A stretch of DNA of 64,000 nucleotides from Pandoraea oxalativorans. Its GTDB lineage: Bacteria; Pseudomonadota; Gammaproteobacteria; Burkholderiales; Burkholderiaceae. The number at the start of each line of letters is the position of its first letter. Position 1 is the first letter of the stretch. Where the stretch lies: NCBI RefSeq assembly GCF_000972785.3, contig NZ_CP011253.3:2542001-2606000 (forward strand). The letters run 5' to 3'. Positions 50,992-59,028 of this stretch are shown one piece after another. A program made the translations under genes and the position numbers. The notes below the pieces were generated by a model, which saw only the letters and a program-made list of their open reading frames with translations, was not told the DNA's origin and searched no databases.

Positions 50992-52719
50992 TCAGTTTGC
51001 GCCAGCAGGTTTGGCACTCGCGCCGTCCGCCATCGGCTTTTCGATAATCACACGACGGTTGTCGCGCGCAATCACCTTCATCGGCAGATTCAGCGTCTCC
51101 AGCACGGCGAACTTGTCCGGATCGACCAGCGCGAGCGCCTTGGGGGCTTCCATCCAGACATCCACGAATTTCTCAAGCGTCGGCACCCAGCTGTCCGGGG
51201 CCTGCGAGATGCCGAACTCCAGCTCGTCCTGCACCGCGACCATGATCATCGGCTGACGCAGGTAGTACGGCATGGTGTGGTCGAGCGTGCCGACGGAGTA
51301 GAACGGCGTGTCTGGTCCGAGTCGATCCATCTCCGCCCGGACGGCGGGCACCAGATCGATACCGGAGCTGCCGCGTCCGAACGCCTCGTGCCCCGAGCCA
51401 CCGATCATCACGAAGGCCAGCCACGTGGCCGCGAACGCCACCAACGCCTGCTTGGTGCTGCGCTTACTCAGCCAACGGGTGATGCCGATGCCGATCAGGC
51501 CGACGGCGCTCGCCGCATACACGTAGTACGAGAACGTACGGTACGCCTGCACCGGATTACGGCTGTCCGAGTGATGCGAGAGGAACACCAGACACGTGAC
51601 GATCGTCGCGATGAACAGCACGATGGACACGATGAGGTGCTTGCGTAGCGACTCGCGCGTCATGGTGGCCAGACCGAGACCGAACAGCATCGCGATGGCC
51701 GGCACGATCGGCAGCACATACGAAATGAGCTTCGAGTGCGACATCGAAAAGAAGCAGAAGATGAAGACAGCCCACACCGTGATCATCTGCACCGGACGGA
51801 AACCGTTCGACTGACGTGGCACGGCGCGCGCACCGGCAATGGCGCGCGGAATCGTCGACAGCCACGGCAGGAAACCGATCAGCAGCACGGGCACGAAGTA
51901 CCAGAGCGCGCCCGGACGATGGTGGTCCGGCTTCAGGAAGCGGTTGAAGTGCTCGTTGATGAAGAAGAAATCGAAGAACGACGGATTGCGCGACATCACC
52001 GCAGCAAACCACGGCACCGTGATGGCCAGCATCACGATCAGGCCGCTCACGATGTGCAGACGCTTCCACAAGGCCCAGTCACGCGCGATCAGCGTGTAGA
52101 TGACGAGCACGGCACCCGGCAGGACCACACCGATCAGCCCCTTGCTCAGAATCGACAGGCCCATCGCCGCCCAGCACAGCCACATCCAGTTGCGGGTCTG
52201 CGTGTCGGTGAGCCCGGGGCGCTGTGCCAGCAGCAGTGCGCACAGGACCAGCGTCATCATGAACGACAGGCCCATGTCCAGCACGTTGAAGTGGCCGAGC
52301 AGGCTCCACAGCGGGGCGCTTGCCAGTGTCAGTGCGGCGAACAGACCTGCACGCGCGCTGAACACGCGCCGACCCGTGTAACCCACGAGCAACACGCCGC
52401 CGAAGCCGGTCAGTGCCGTCCACAGACGTGCCTGCCAGTCACCCAGTCCGAAGACCATGAACGTGAGGGCGTTCATCCAGGTCTGGAGCGGGGGCTTTTC
52501 GAAGTACAGATAGCCGTTGTAACGCAGCGTGACCCAGTCGCCGGTGGCCAGCATTTCGCGCGCCATCTCGGCGTAGCGGCCTTCGTCGCTGGGGATCAGA
52601 TGGCGCAGGTTCAGAACACCGAACCAGACCAGCGCGAACGTGGCGATCAGCCAGAGCAGGGCGGTGGGAGAAATCGGCCAGGGTTCTAACCCGGCGTCAC
52701 GTTGAGGACGTGTAGACAT
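50992..52719 (-). CDS. GT39/ArnT-family membrane glycosyltransferase
   Basis: 575 residues with about 12 membrane segments. N-terminal NLRHLIPSDEGRYAEMAREMLATGDW contains the DE catalytic motif of PMT_2/GT39 enzymes, followed by RYNGYLYFEKPPLQTWMNAL, characteristic of ArnT-like lipid A aminoarabinose transferases and related glycosyltransferases that use polyprenyl-phosphate sugars. The C-terminal 150 residues form a periplasmic domain. It sits 65 bases downstream of a PmrB/QseC-like kinase gene, so lipid A or another envelope glycan modified under two-component control is a reasonable role. No arnB-F genes are in the window, so the donor cannot be named. Confidence 0.85.
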   Translation of the reverse strand: MSTRPQRDAGLEPWPISPTALLWLIATFALVWFGVLNLRHLIPSDEGRYAEMAREMLATGDWVTLRYNGYLYFEKPPLQTWMNALTFMVFGLGDWQARLWTALTGFGGVLLVGYTGRRVFSARAGLFAALTLASAPLWSLLGHFNVLDMGLSFMMTLVLCALLLAQRPGLTDTQTRNWMWLCWAAMGLSILSKGLIGVVLPGAVLVIYTLIARDWALWKRLHIVSGLIVMLAITVPWFAAVMSRNPSFFDFFFINEHFNRFLKPDHHRPGALWYFVPVLLIGFLPWLSTIPRAIAGARAVPRQSNGFRPVQMITVWAVFIFCFFSMSHSKLISYVLPIVPAIAMLFGLGLATMTRESLRKHLIVSIVLFIATIVTCLVFLSHHSDSRNPVQAYRTFSYYVYAASAVGLIGIGITRWLSKRSTKQALVAFAATWLAFVMIGGSGHEAFGRGSSGIDLVPAVRAEMDRLGPDTPFYSVGTLDHTMPYYLRQPMIMVAVQDELEFGISQAPDSWVPTLEKFVDVWMEAPKALALVDPDKFAVLETLNLPMKVIARDNRRVIIEKPMADGASAKPAGAN

Positions 52720-52784
52720 GAATACTAGGCTTCCGGTCTTGAGGATGAAGTTGGGGTCGAAGTCGGGGGCGTTGAGTGTTCGGT

Positions 52785-54206
52785 TCAGGACTGACGCGGC
52801 TGGCCGAGTCCACTGGAGTGGACGTCGGGCGCATGCGGTGAGTCGGCCATATCGGGATTAGGCAGCGTCACCCGGACATGCAGCCCGCGCGGCGGCGACA
52901 GGTGCGCGTCTGTCAGATGCACCTGCCCGCCGAGGCGGTCGACGATAGCCCGCACGATCGCCAGCCCCAGGCCGGTCCCGTCGCCACCGTGTTCGCGCGG
53001 TTCTCGGTGATCGGTGGCGCGGTAAAACGCGTCGAACACGCGCTCGCGCTTGTCGACGTCGATCCCGGGGCCTGAGTCGATCACGTCGATCAGGACGTCG
53101 GCTCCCTTGGCCGACAACTGCACGGAGACCGTGCCACCGGCGGGCGTATAGCGCACGGCGTTGCCGACAATATTGCTCAGCAATGTGACGATGTCGCGCT
53201 TCGACCCTGCAACACGCAGGCCTGGCAGGCCGGGCAAGCCGGAGCGGCCCGGCACACCGGTCGACGCGTCAGTCAGATCGAGCATGATCTGCTTGCGATC
53301 CGCCAGCACGAACGCATCTTCTAGCGCTTCGTGCACGGCGGGAAGCAACGTCAGGGGACTCGCGGGGACCGCCGGCGCGCTTTGGGCACGGGCCAGCGTC
53401 AGCAACTGTTCGATCAGTGTGCGTGTGCGATGCAGCCCGCTTTTGAGCTTGGTCAGCCGATGACGCGTTTCGGCGTCGAGTGCCGCCGGTGCGAGCGCAC
53501 GGTCAAGGTTTTCGGACTGAATCACCAGCGCGGTGACCGGTGAGCGCAGTTCGTGCGCGGCGTCCGCCACGAAGCGGCGTTGCTCGTCGAGCGCCTTGGC
53601 CAGCCTTGCCAGCAAGCGGTTGATCGACACGATGAACGGCTCGATTTCCGTGGGTGCGCCTTGTGTATCGAGGCCGCGCAGATCCGTATCGCGGCGCTTG
53701 TCGACTTCGGCAGCCAGTTGTTGCACCGGACGCCAGGCGCGGCGTACCGTCAACACAATGGCCGCGATGAGCAGCGGCAAGAACCCGACGAACGGCATTG
53801 CGGTGCGAAGTCCGCTATTGCGCGCGATCTCGTCACGGCCTTCCGTCGGCTGCGCCACGACAATGCGCAGGTCCGGTTCGATCGTGCGCACGAAGGCCCG
53901 CCAAGTGTGGTCGCCGGTGTTGACGGTGTGAAAACCGTCGGACAGCGTCACGGGAAAGGTGCCGCCAAGGCGCTGGACGGTGAGACGGTAGTCATGATCC
54001 TGAATCGGCAGGCCGTGCATCGCAGAGTCGGCACGGGCCAGATTGCGCGTGTCGACGAGCGCGGCGAGTTGCAGCAGTTGGTCGTCCTGGAAGCGATAGG
54101 CTTCGCGAAAGGCCGCGCCGTACGAAACGAAGCCCGCGACGATGGCCAGTCCCAGCGCACAGGCCGAGAGCGTAACGACGAGCCGTGACTGCAACGAACG
54201 CATCAT
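52785..54206 (-). CDS. Sensor histidine kinase, PmrB/QseC/TctE-like
   Basis: 473 residues from ATG 54206, which overlaps the regulator stop (ATGA). Two membrane helices (about 8-30 and 147-167) bound a periplasmic domain of about 115 residues of the 2CSK_N type (FQDDQLLQLAALVDTRNLARAD). The HAMP-like linker leads to the His box in RRFVADAAHELRSPVTALVIQSENL, then NIVGNAVRYTPAGGTV and GTGLGLAIVRAIVDRLGG of the ATPase domain. It pairs with the regulator just upstream and is followed by an ArnT-like gene, recalling PmrAB control of lipid A modification. The signal is not readable from sequence. Confidence 0.9.
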   Translation of the reverse strand: MMRSLQSRLVVTLSACALGLAIVAGFVSYGAAFREAYRFQDDQLLQLAALVDTRNLARADSAMHGLPIQDHDYRLTVQRLGGTFPVTLSDGFHTVNTGDHTWRAFVRTIEPDLRIVVAQPTEGRDEIARNSGLRTAMPFVGFLPLLIAAIVLTVRRAWRPVQQLAAEVDKRRDTDLRGLDTQGAPTEIEPFIVSINRLLARLAKALDEQRRFVADAAHELRSPVTALVIQSENLDRALAPAALDAETRHRLTKLKSGLHRTRTLIEQLLTLARAQSAPAVPASPLTLLPAVHEALEDAFVLADRKQIMLDLTDASTGVPGRSGLPGLPGLRVAGSKRDIVTLLSNIVGNAVRYTPAGGTVSVQLSAKGADVLIDVIDSGPGIDVDKRERVFDAFYRATDHREPREHGGDGTGLGLAIVRAIVDRLGGQVHLTDAHLSPPRGLHVRVTLPNPDMADSPHAPDVHSSGLGQPRQS

Positions 54207-54862
54207 GCCTTGGGCACCAGCCATCCCGCGCCGCGGATGTTGCGAATGACGTCGGCGCCGAGCTTCTTGCGAATCGAATGGATCAGGAAGTCGATCATGT
54301 TGCTCTCGATCTCTTCGCCCCAGCCGTACAGGCGATGTTCGAGCGCGTCGCGCGAGAGGATCGTGCCGGGGCGCAGCATCAGTGCGTGGAGCAGCGCGTA
54401 TTCGCGCGCGGACAGCACGCAACTGTTCTCGCCGTACGTCGCCTGATGCGTGGCCGGATCGAGCGCAAGTGCACCGTTGGTCAGCACCGGTACGGCCACG
54501 CCTGCGTGACGTCGGATGACCGCGCGCATTCTGGCGAGCAACTCACCCACTTCGAAGGGCTTGACGACGAAGTCGTCCGCCCCGAGGTCGAGGCCCTGAA
54601 TGATGTCCTCAGCGCCGTCGCGGGCGGTGACGACAATGATCGGCGTGCGCCCGCCAGCGCCGCGATGGGCGCGCAGCACGTCCCAGCCGTCCCGGCCGGG
54701 CAGGCCGAGATCGAGCAGCATGAGGTCGTACGCGTGAGCGGCGAGGGCGGCGAGCGCGGCGTCACCGTCGCGACACCAATCGGCGGCGTATGAGGCGTCC
54801 TTGAGCGCCTGCATCATGGCCTCACCGATCATGGCGTCGTCTTCTACAAGCAATATCCGCAT
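54203..54862 (-). CDS. OmpR-family response regulator, PmrA/QseB-like
   Basis: 219 residues. Receiver domain with phospho-acceptor in YDLMLLDLGLPGRDG (residue about 51) and an OmpR winged helix (LDPATHQATYGENSCVLSAREYALLHALMLRPGTILSRDALEHRLYGWGEEIESNMIDFLIHSIRKKLG), whose GWGEEIESNxIDxxIHxIRKKLG block is diagnostic of the PmrA/QseB/TctD subgroup. It overlaps the kinase gene by four bases. Two perfect GAAACTTAG direct repeats with 11-bp period lie about 90 bases upstream, a typical binding site for this subgroup, so it probably regulates its own operon. Confidence 0.92.
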   Translation of the reverse strand: MRILLVEDDAMIGEAMMQALKDASYAADWCRDGDAALAALAAHAYDLMLLDLGLPGRDGWDVLRAHRGAGGRTPIIVVTARDGAEDIIQGLDLGADDFVVKPFEVGELLARMRAVIRRHAGVAVPVLTNGALALDPATHQATYGENSCVLSAREYALLHALMLRPGTILSRDALEHRLYGWGEEIESNMIDFLIHSIRKKLGADVIRNIRGAGWLVPKA

Positions 54863-54952
54863 GGTTTTCCGTACGCATTCTGGCGGGCTGCGATCAGCCT
54901 ACGCCTAATCCTTGCCGTCCGTGGAGGACGGCACGGGCGCACGATAGCGCGC

Positions 54953-54972
54953 GAAACTTAGGAGAAACTTAG
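54953..54972. promoter_or_regulatory. Direct-repeat binding site (PmrA/QseB-box-like)
   Basis: GAAACTTAG occurs at 54953-54961 and again at 54964-54972, giving an 11-bp repeat period that matches PhoB/OmpR-type dimers; in PmrA-box terms it is CTTAGG-N5-CTTAGC. Looser CTTAAG (55014) and CTTAGC (55030) copies lie further upstream. Its position before the PmrA-like gene suggests autoregulation. Confidence 0.55.
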
Positions 54973-55083
54973 CTCGTGCGCGTGTGCATTCGCGCGACTA
55001 TGCCATGCAAACACTTAAGCAATCAATGACTTAGCGATGTTTCTTCAAGTGATGTGATCGCTGGGGCTGTTTCTGCGCCCCCA

Positions 55084-55120
55084 AAGTGAATGGGCCGGCA
55101 TTTCGCCGGCCCATTCACTT
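55084..55120. terminator. Perfect 16-bp palindrome, likely terminator of the LysR gene
   Basis: AAGTGAATGGGCCGGC (55084-55099), loop ATTTC, and the exact complement at 55105-55120. It lies 20 bases past the LysR stop on the minus strand and upstream of the two-component operon. There is only a short T-run on the minus strand, so termination strength is uncertain. Confidence 0.6.
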
Positions 55121-55139
55121 GAAGTACTTTCCTAGTGCG

Positions 55140-56165
55140 CTAATCCGTGGGAATGCGCGCAGCGAGGGTGCGCGAGACATCCTGCAAGACCTCGATGAGC
55201 GCGAGGGTTGCAGCACTCGGCGCGTGCCCGTGGAGGACGCCGACGGTCGGCGCGACGTGAGAGAACGGCAGCCCGAAGTCATGAAGCGCCGACGTGAGCG
55301 GCGAGCGCACCACGCCCAGCGTCGACGCGAGGAAGAGGCACGGCATGGCCTGCGCTACGCTCGCGTTGGTCATGAGCGTGACCGACTCCATGACGACGCG
55401 CGGCAGCGGCAGGCCGTGATGGGCGAATTCGGTGTCGATGGCGCGTCGCATGGGGGTGCCGGGCGGCGGGACGATCCACGGATAGCGTGCGACGTCGGGC
55501 CAGCCGGGCGACGCGTGCGAAGCTAGTGGGTGGTTTCGTGCGCCGAACACCCGCACGTCGTCTTCATATAGCGGCACGGTGCCGAAGCCCGCATTCATGG
55601 CGGTTTCGTCCAACCGGCAGATGAGCAGATCGATCTCGTGCCAGCGCGCGCGGGGCAGCAGACGATCGAGCGTGTCTTCGAACAGATTGATGCGAAGTGC
55701 AGGCCCGGCGCGCTCCAGCCGCGCGAGCGTTTGGGGCATGAGCACGCTCGCCATGCCCGGCAAGATGCCGACGTTGACCGGCTGCGCAAGTCCGTCGCGC
55801 AACGCCTGCATGGCGGGGGCAACACCCGCCAGGTCCGTCAGCATGCGCTCGGCGCGTTCGAGCAGCGCGTCGCCATACGACGTCGGGGTCACGCGGCGCG
55901 TGGTGCGCTCGAACAACGACACGCCCAGCGCGTCCTCGATTTCTCGCAACCACTTCGACAGTGCGGGCTGGGTGATCGCAGCAGCTTCCGCCGTGCGGGC
56001 AAAACTGCGAGTGCGGCCCAGCCAGCGCAGCGTCTCGAGATCGCGGATGCGGAGTTTTCGGAGGACGGCCGGAATGTGGCGGGCGAGTTGGGATGGCGGT
56101 AAGGGAGACGAAAGCAAAGGAGACGGAAGCACGGGATCTCGGTCCGTGGGGGAATCTTCGGTCAT
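55140..56165 (-). CDS. LysR-family transcriptional regulator
   Basis: 341 residues. The DNA-binding domain (residues about 38-97) reads DLETLRWLGRTRSFARTAEAAAITQPALSKWLREIEDALGVSLFERTTRRVTPT, followed by a LysR substrate-binding domain (VNVGILPGMASVLMPQTLARLE ... SATLALIEVLQDVSRTLAARI). The N-terminal 35 residues before the helix-turn-helix are a Pro/Ser-rich extension, so the true start may be internal; ATG 56183 is also possible. It is divergent from a Tat-exported sulfatase gene and most likely controls it in response to a substrate. The divergent promoter carries a nested palindrome (56204-56238). Confidence 0.88.
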   Translation of the reverse strand: MTEDSPTDRDPVLPSPLLSSPLPPSQLARHIPAVLRKLRIRDLETLRWLGRTRSFARTAEAAAITQPALSKWLREIEDALGVSLFERTTRRVTPTSYGDALLERAERMLTDLAGVAPAMQALRDGLAQPVNVGILPGMASVLMPQTLARLERAGPALRINLFEDTLDRLLPRARWHEIDLLICRLDETAMNAGFGTVPLYEDDVRVFGARNHPLASHASPGWPDVARYPWIVPPPGTPMRRAIDTEFAHHGLPLPRVVMESVTLMTNASVAQAMPCLFLASTLGVVRSPLTSALHDFGLPFSHVAPTVGVLHGHAPSAATLALIEVLQDVSRTLAARIPTD

Positions 56166-56203
56166 GTGGGCGAGGCAATGCATTGATGAGTTGCGATACG
56201 TTA

Positions 56204-56238
56204 CCGCATTATTGATGTCATCAGGGTAATGAATGCGG
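56204..56238. promoter_or_regulatory. Nested palindrome in LysR/sulfatase divergent promoter
   Basis: CCGCATT (56204-56210) and AATGCGG (56232-56238) form an outer dyad; TGATGTCATCA (56213-56223) is a perfect inner palindrome. LysR regulators bind such dyads between divergent genes. Regulator assignment is by position. Confidence 0.5.
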
Positions 56239-56341
56239 CATGATTTTTCATCGATCCGTTCAGAATTCAACCGAATAATGAGACTCCCATCCGGTAGTCG
56301 GCGCACGACACGACGCTGGCACCTCATCAGGAGCGAGACGC

Positions 56342-58234
56342 ATGACGACACGAAAACCTTCATCCCCCACGACTTCCGACGATGCGACGCCGACTGACGG
56401 CGCGTCCGCTGCTCAGCCAGGCCGGCCCAGCCGGAACGCACGGCGCGATTTTCTGAAGCAGGCCGGTGTTGCGATGGCATCGGCGGGGCTCGCGCCGTCG
56501 GCTATATCGGCCACTGGCGCCGCATCCGCGACCCGGCACGCGGCCGACGACGGCTACGTCATGCCGACGCAGGCCCCGGCCGTTGCGCCCAAGGGTTACA
56601 ACATCCTGTTCATCCTCACCGATCAGGAGCGGCACTTCGACAAGTGGCCGTTTCCGGTGCCGGGCCGCGAACGGCTGCGCCGCGAGGGTGTGACGTTCAT
56701 GAATCACCAGATTGCCGCGTGTGTGTGTTCGCCGTCGCGCTCGGTCGTCTATACCGGCCAGCACATCCAGCACACGCGCGTGTTCGACAACTGCGGCATT
56801 CCGTGGCAGCCGGATATGTCGACCGATATCCGCACGATCGGCCACATGATGCGCGACGCAGGGTACTACGCCGCGTATCTGGGCGAATGGCATCTGAGCG
56901 GCAAACTGCATCACAACCACACGCCCTACGACACCCCGACGCAGGAATACAACGCGTTGATCCGCGCGTACGGCTTCGACGACTACTTCGGCGTGGGCGA
57001 TCTGATCGGGCGCGTGCGCGGTGGCTATACCTACGACGGATTGACGACGTCGTCCGCCGTGTCGTGGCTGCGCGGACGCGGCGCACAACTGGCGAACGAA
57101 CAGAAGCCGTGGTTCATGGCGGTGAATCTGGTAAACCCGCACGACGCGATGTTCCTGAACACCGATCCGGCGGGCGTGGATACGCAAAACGCCAGCAAGC
57201 CGACGCTGGGCAACGCCCGTGCGCCGAAGGACAGTCTTTACGACAAGCATTGGGACGTGCCGCTCGCCGCCACGCGAAAGCAGGCTTACGACGCCCCCGG
57301 GCGACCCGCTGCACACGGCGTCTACAACGCGTCCGAGGGCGTGCTCGTCGGCGACTATCCGCTCGACGACGCGCGTCTTCAGGTCTATCAGGACTATTAC
57401 TTCAATTGCATCCGCGACTGCGACACCCATGTCGTGACGCTGCTCGATACGCTGCGCGAGTTGGGCATCGACAAGAACACCATCGTCGTGATGAGTGCCG
57501 ACCATGGCGATCACGTCGGTGCGCACAAGCTCGTAGGGAAGGGCCCGACGACCTATCGCGAGCAGAATCACGTGCCGCTCGTGATTCGTCACCCTGCGTA
57601 TCCGGGCGGGAAGCAATGCGCCGCGCTCAGCTCGCACGTGGATATCACGCCGACATTGCTCGGGTTGACGGGGCTAGACGCCGACAGCGTGGCCCGCATT
57701 GCTGGCAAGGCCGCGCATGGGCATGACCTCACACCGCTGCTGCGACGCCCTGAGCGGCAGGCGGTCGATGCGCTGCGTCCGGCCGCCCTGTTCAACTACG
57801 CCATGCTGCTGTTCTACGACAGCGAGTGGCTGGCGCAGGAATATGCGACGCTGCGTGAGAAGGGCCTGTCGGTCGACGAGATCCATCGACGGGTGATCGC
57901 ACGTCAGCCGGACTTCCGGCATCGCGGCATGATTCGCAGCGTGTTCGACGGCCGCTATCGCTTCTCGCGCTACTTTTCGCCGAAGGCGTTCAACCGGCCG
58001 ACGTCGCTGGAGACGCTGTTCGCCAGTAACGACGTCGAACTTTACGATCTGCACGCCGATCCGACGGAGTCGCGCAATCTGGCGCTCGACGCACGTAGCA
58101 ACGGGGCTTTGCTGATGGCGATGAACACGCTGCTCAACGAACGGCTGGACGCGGAAGTGGGCGAAGATCGCGCCGACATCCTGCCGATCCGCGACGGGCG
58201 CGTGTATTTCACGTTCGAGACCCCGTCTCGCTGA
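56342..58234 (+). CDS. Tat-exported sulfatase (alkaline phosphatase superfamily)
   Basis: 630 residues. A twin-arginine signal RRDFLKQAGVAMASAGLAPSA lies at about residues 33-55 after an unusually long polar N-terminus. The sulfatase core follows: NILFILTDQERHFDKWP, and CSPSR at residues 129-133, the C-x-P-x-R motif whose cysteine is converted to formylglycine. LGEWHLSGKLHHN, ADHGDHVGAHKLVGKG and FNRPTSLETLFASNDVELYDLHADPTESRNLA complete the fold. It should hydrolyse a sulfate ester in the periplasm; choline-sulfatase- or arylsulfatase-like activity are candidates. No formylglycine-generating enzyme gene is seen in the window. It is divergent from a LysR gene. Confidence 0.9.
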   Translation: MTTRKPSSPTTSDDATPTDGASAAQPGRPSRNARRDFLKQAGVAMASAGLAPSAISATGAASATRHAADDGYVMPTQAPAVAPKGYNILFILTDQERHFDKWPFPVPGRERLRREGVTFMNHQIAACVCSPSRSVVYTGQHIQHTRVFDNCGIPWQPDMSTDIRTIGHMMRDAGYYAAYLGEWHLSGKLHHNHTPYDTPTQEYNALIRAYGFDDYFGVGDLIGRVRGGYTYDGLTTSSAVSWLRGRGAQLANEQKPWFMAVNLVNPHDAMFLNTDPAGVDTQNASKPTLGNARAPKDSLYDKHWDVPLAATRKQAYDAPGRPAAHGVYNASEGVLVGDYPLDDARLQVYQDYYFNCIRDCDTHVVTLLDTLRELGIDKNTIVVMSADHGDHVGAHKLVGKGPTTYREQNHVPLVIRHPAYPGGKQCAALSSHVDITPTLLGLTGLDADSVARIAGKAAHGHDLTPLLRRPERQAVDALRPAALFNYAMLLFYDSEWLAQEYATLREKGLSVDEIHRRVIARQPDFRHRGMIRSVFDGRYRFSRYFSPKAFNRPTSLETLFASNDVELYDLHADPTESRNLALDARSNGALLMAMNTLLNERLDAEVGEDRADILPIRDGRVYFTFETPSR

Positions 58235-58406
58235 GTCCACCGTCTGGCCGGATTCAATCGGGCGTTGACCTGACGGCACGGCCACCACGCCGTTGCCGTT
58301 GGTGCGCCGGATGACATCGGTGGTACGCTCTTGCGACCTCATGGGAGCGCGCCGAGGCTCCTCCCGCATGAGTCTGCCGCCTCCGTCATTCGCTATCGCC
58401 AACGCC

Positions 58407-59012
58407 ATGAAGAAACGTGAATTCCTTGCCGGTGCCGTGGCACTGGGCGCATCGGTGCCTGTCCTTGCCAAGCCGGGCGCTGCGGGTAACCCCGTCACTG
58501 CCGCACCAGCGTCGACACCGCTCGTCACGCTCAGCGGCGCGATTGCACGTCACAACCGGGAGCCGGTCGACCCAGCCCTCGACCAACTGTTTCACAAACA
58601 ACTCGTGCAATTCGACGCGGCGTACGCGCTCGACTTCGCCATGCTCACGCGCATGCCCGCGCAGACGATTCGCCCCACGCTGGAGTACGACGCAAGGCCG
58701 CATACGTTGCGCGGTCCGCGTCTGGCGGACGTGCTGGTGCAGGCGGGCGCACCGTCGAATCCGCTCACGCAGGTGTTGCTGCGCGCCATCGACGGTTACG
58801 TCGTGGCGACCACGGTTGGGCAGGTGCGGGAGTACGGTTTCCTGCTCGCCACGCGTGTCGACGACAAGCCGCTCGCGCTGGGCGGTCTCGGGCCGCTGTG
58901 GGCCGTATACGACCCGGCCGCGATTCCGGCGCTGGCGGGCAAGCCGCTCAAGGCGCAGTTCGCCCTGTGTCCGTGGGGCGTGTATCACATTCAGATCAAC
59001 GCCGTTTCCTGA
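58407..59012 (+). CDS. Small exported molybdopterin-oxidoreductase-fold protein
   Basis: 201 residues. MKKREFLAGAVALGASVPVLA looks like a signal peptide (Sec, or a weak Tat with KR instead of RR). The rest resembles the oxidoreductase molybdopterin-binding fold of small YedY/sulfite-oxidase relatives: YDARPHTLRGPRLADVLVQAGAP, RAIDGYVVATTVGQVREYGFLLATRVDDKPL and GGLGPLWAVYDP. The cofactor cysteine of YedY is not evident, so catalytic activity is doubtful; such short proteins may act as ligand-binding or electron-transfer partners. The sequence before the start lacks a good ribosome-binding site, leaving the start uncertain. It follows the sulfatase gene by 170 bases on the same strand. Confidence 0.75.
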   Translation: MKKREFLAGAVALGASVPVLAKPGAAGNPVTAAPASTPLVTLSGAIARHNREPVDPALDQLFHKQLVQFDAAYALDFAMLTRMPAQTIRPTLEYDARPHTLRGPRLADVLVQAGAPSNPLTQVLLRAIDGYVVATTVGQVREYGFLLATRVDDKPLALGGLGPLWAVYDPAAIPALAGKPLKAQFALCPWGVYHIQINAVS

Positions 59013-59028
59013 TGCGGCAGATCCTGTC

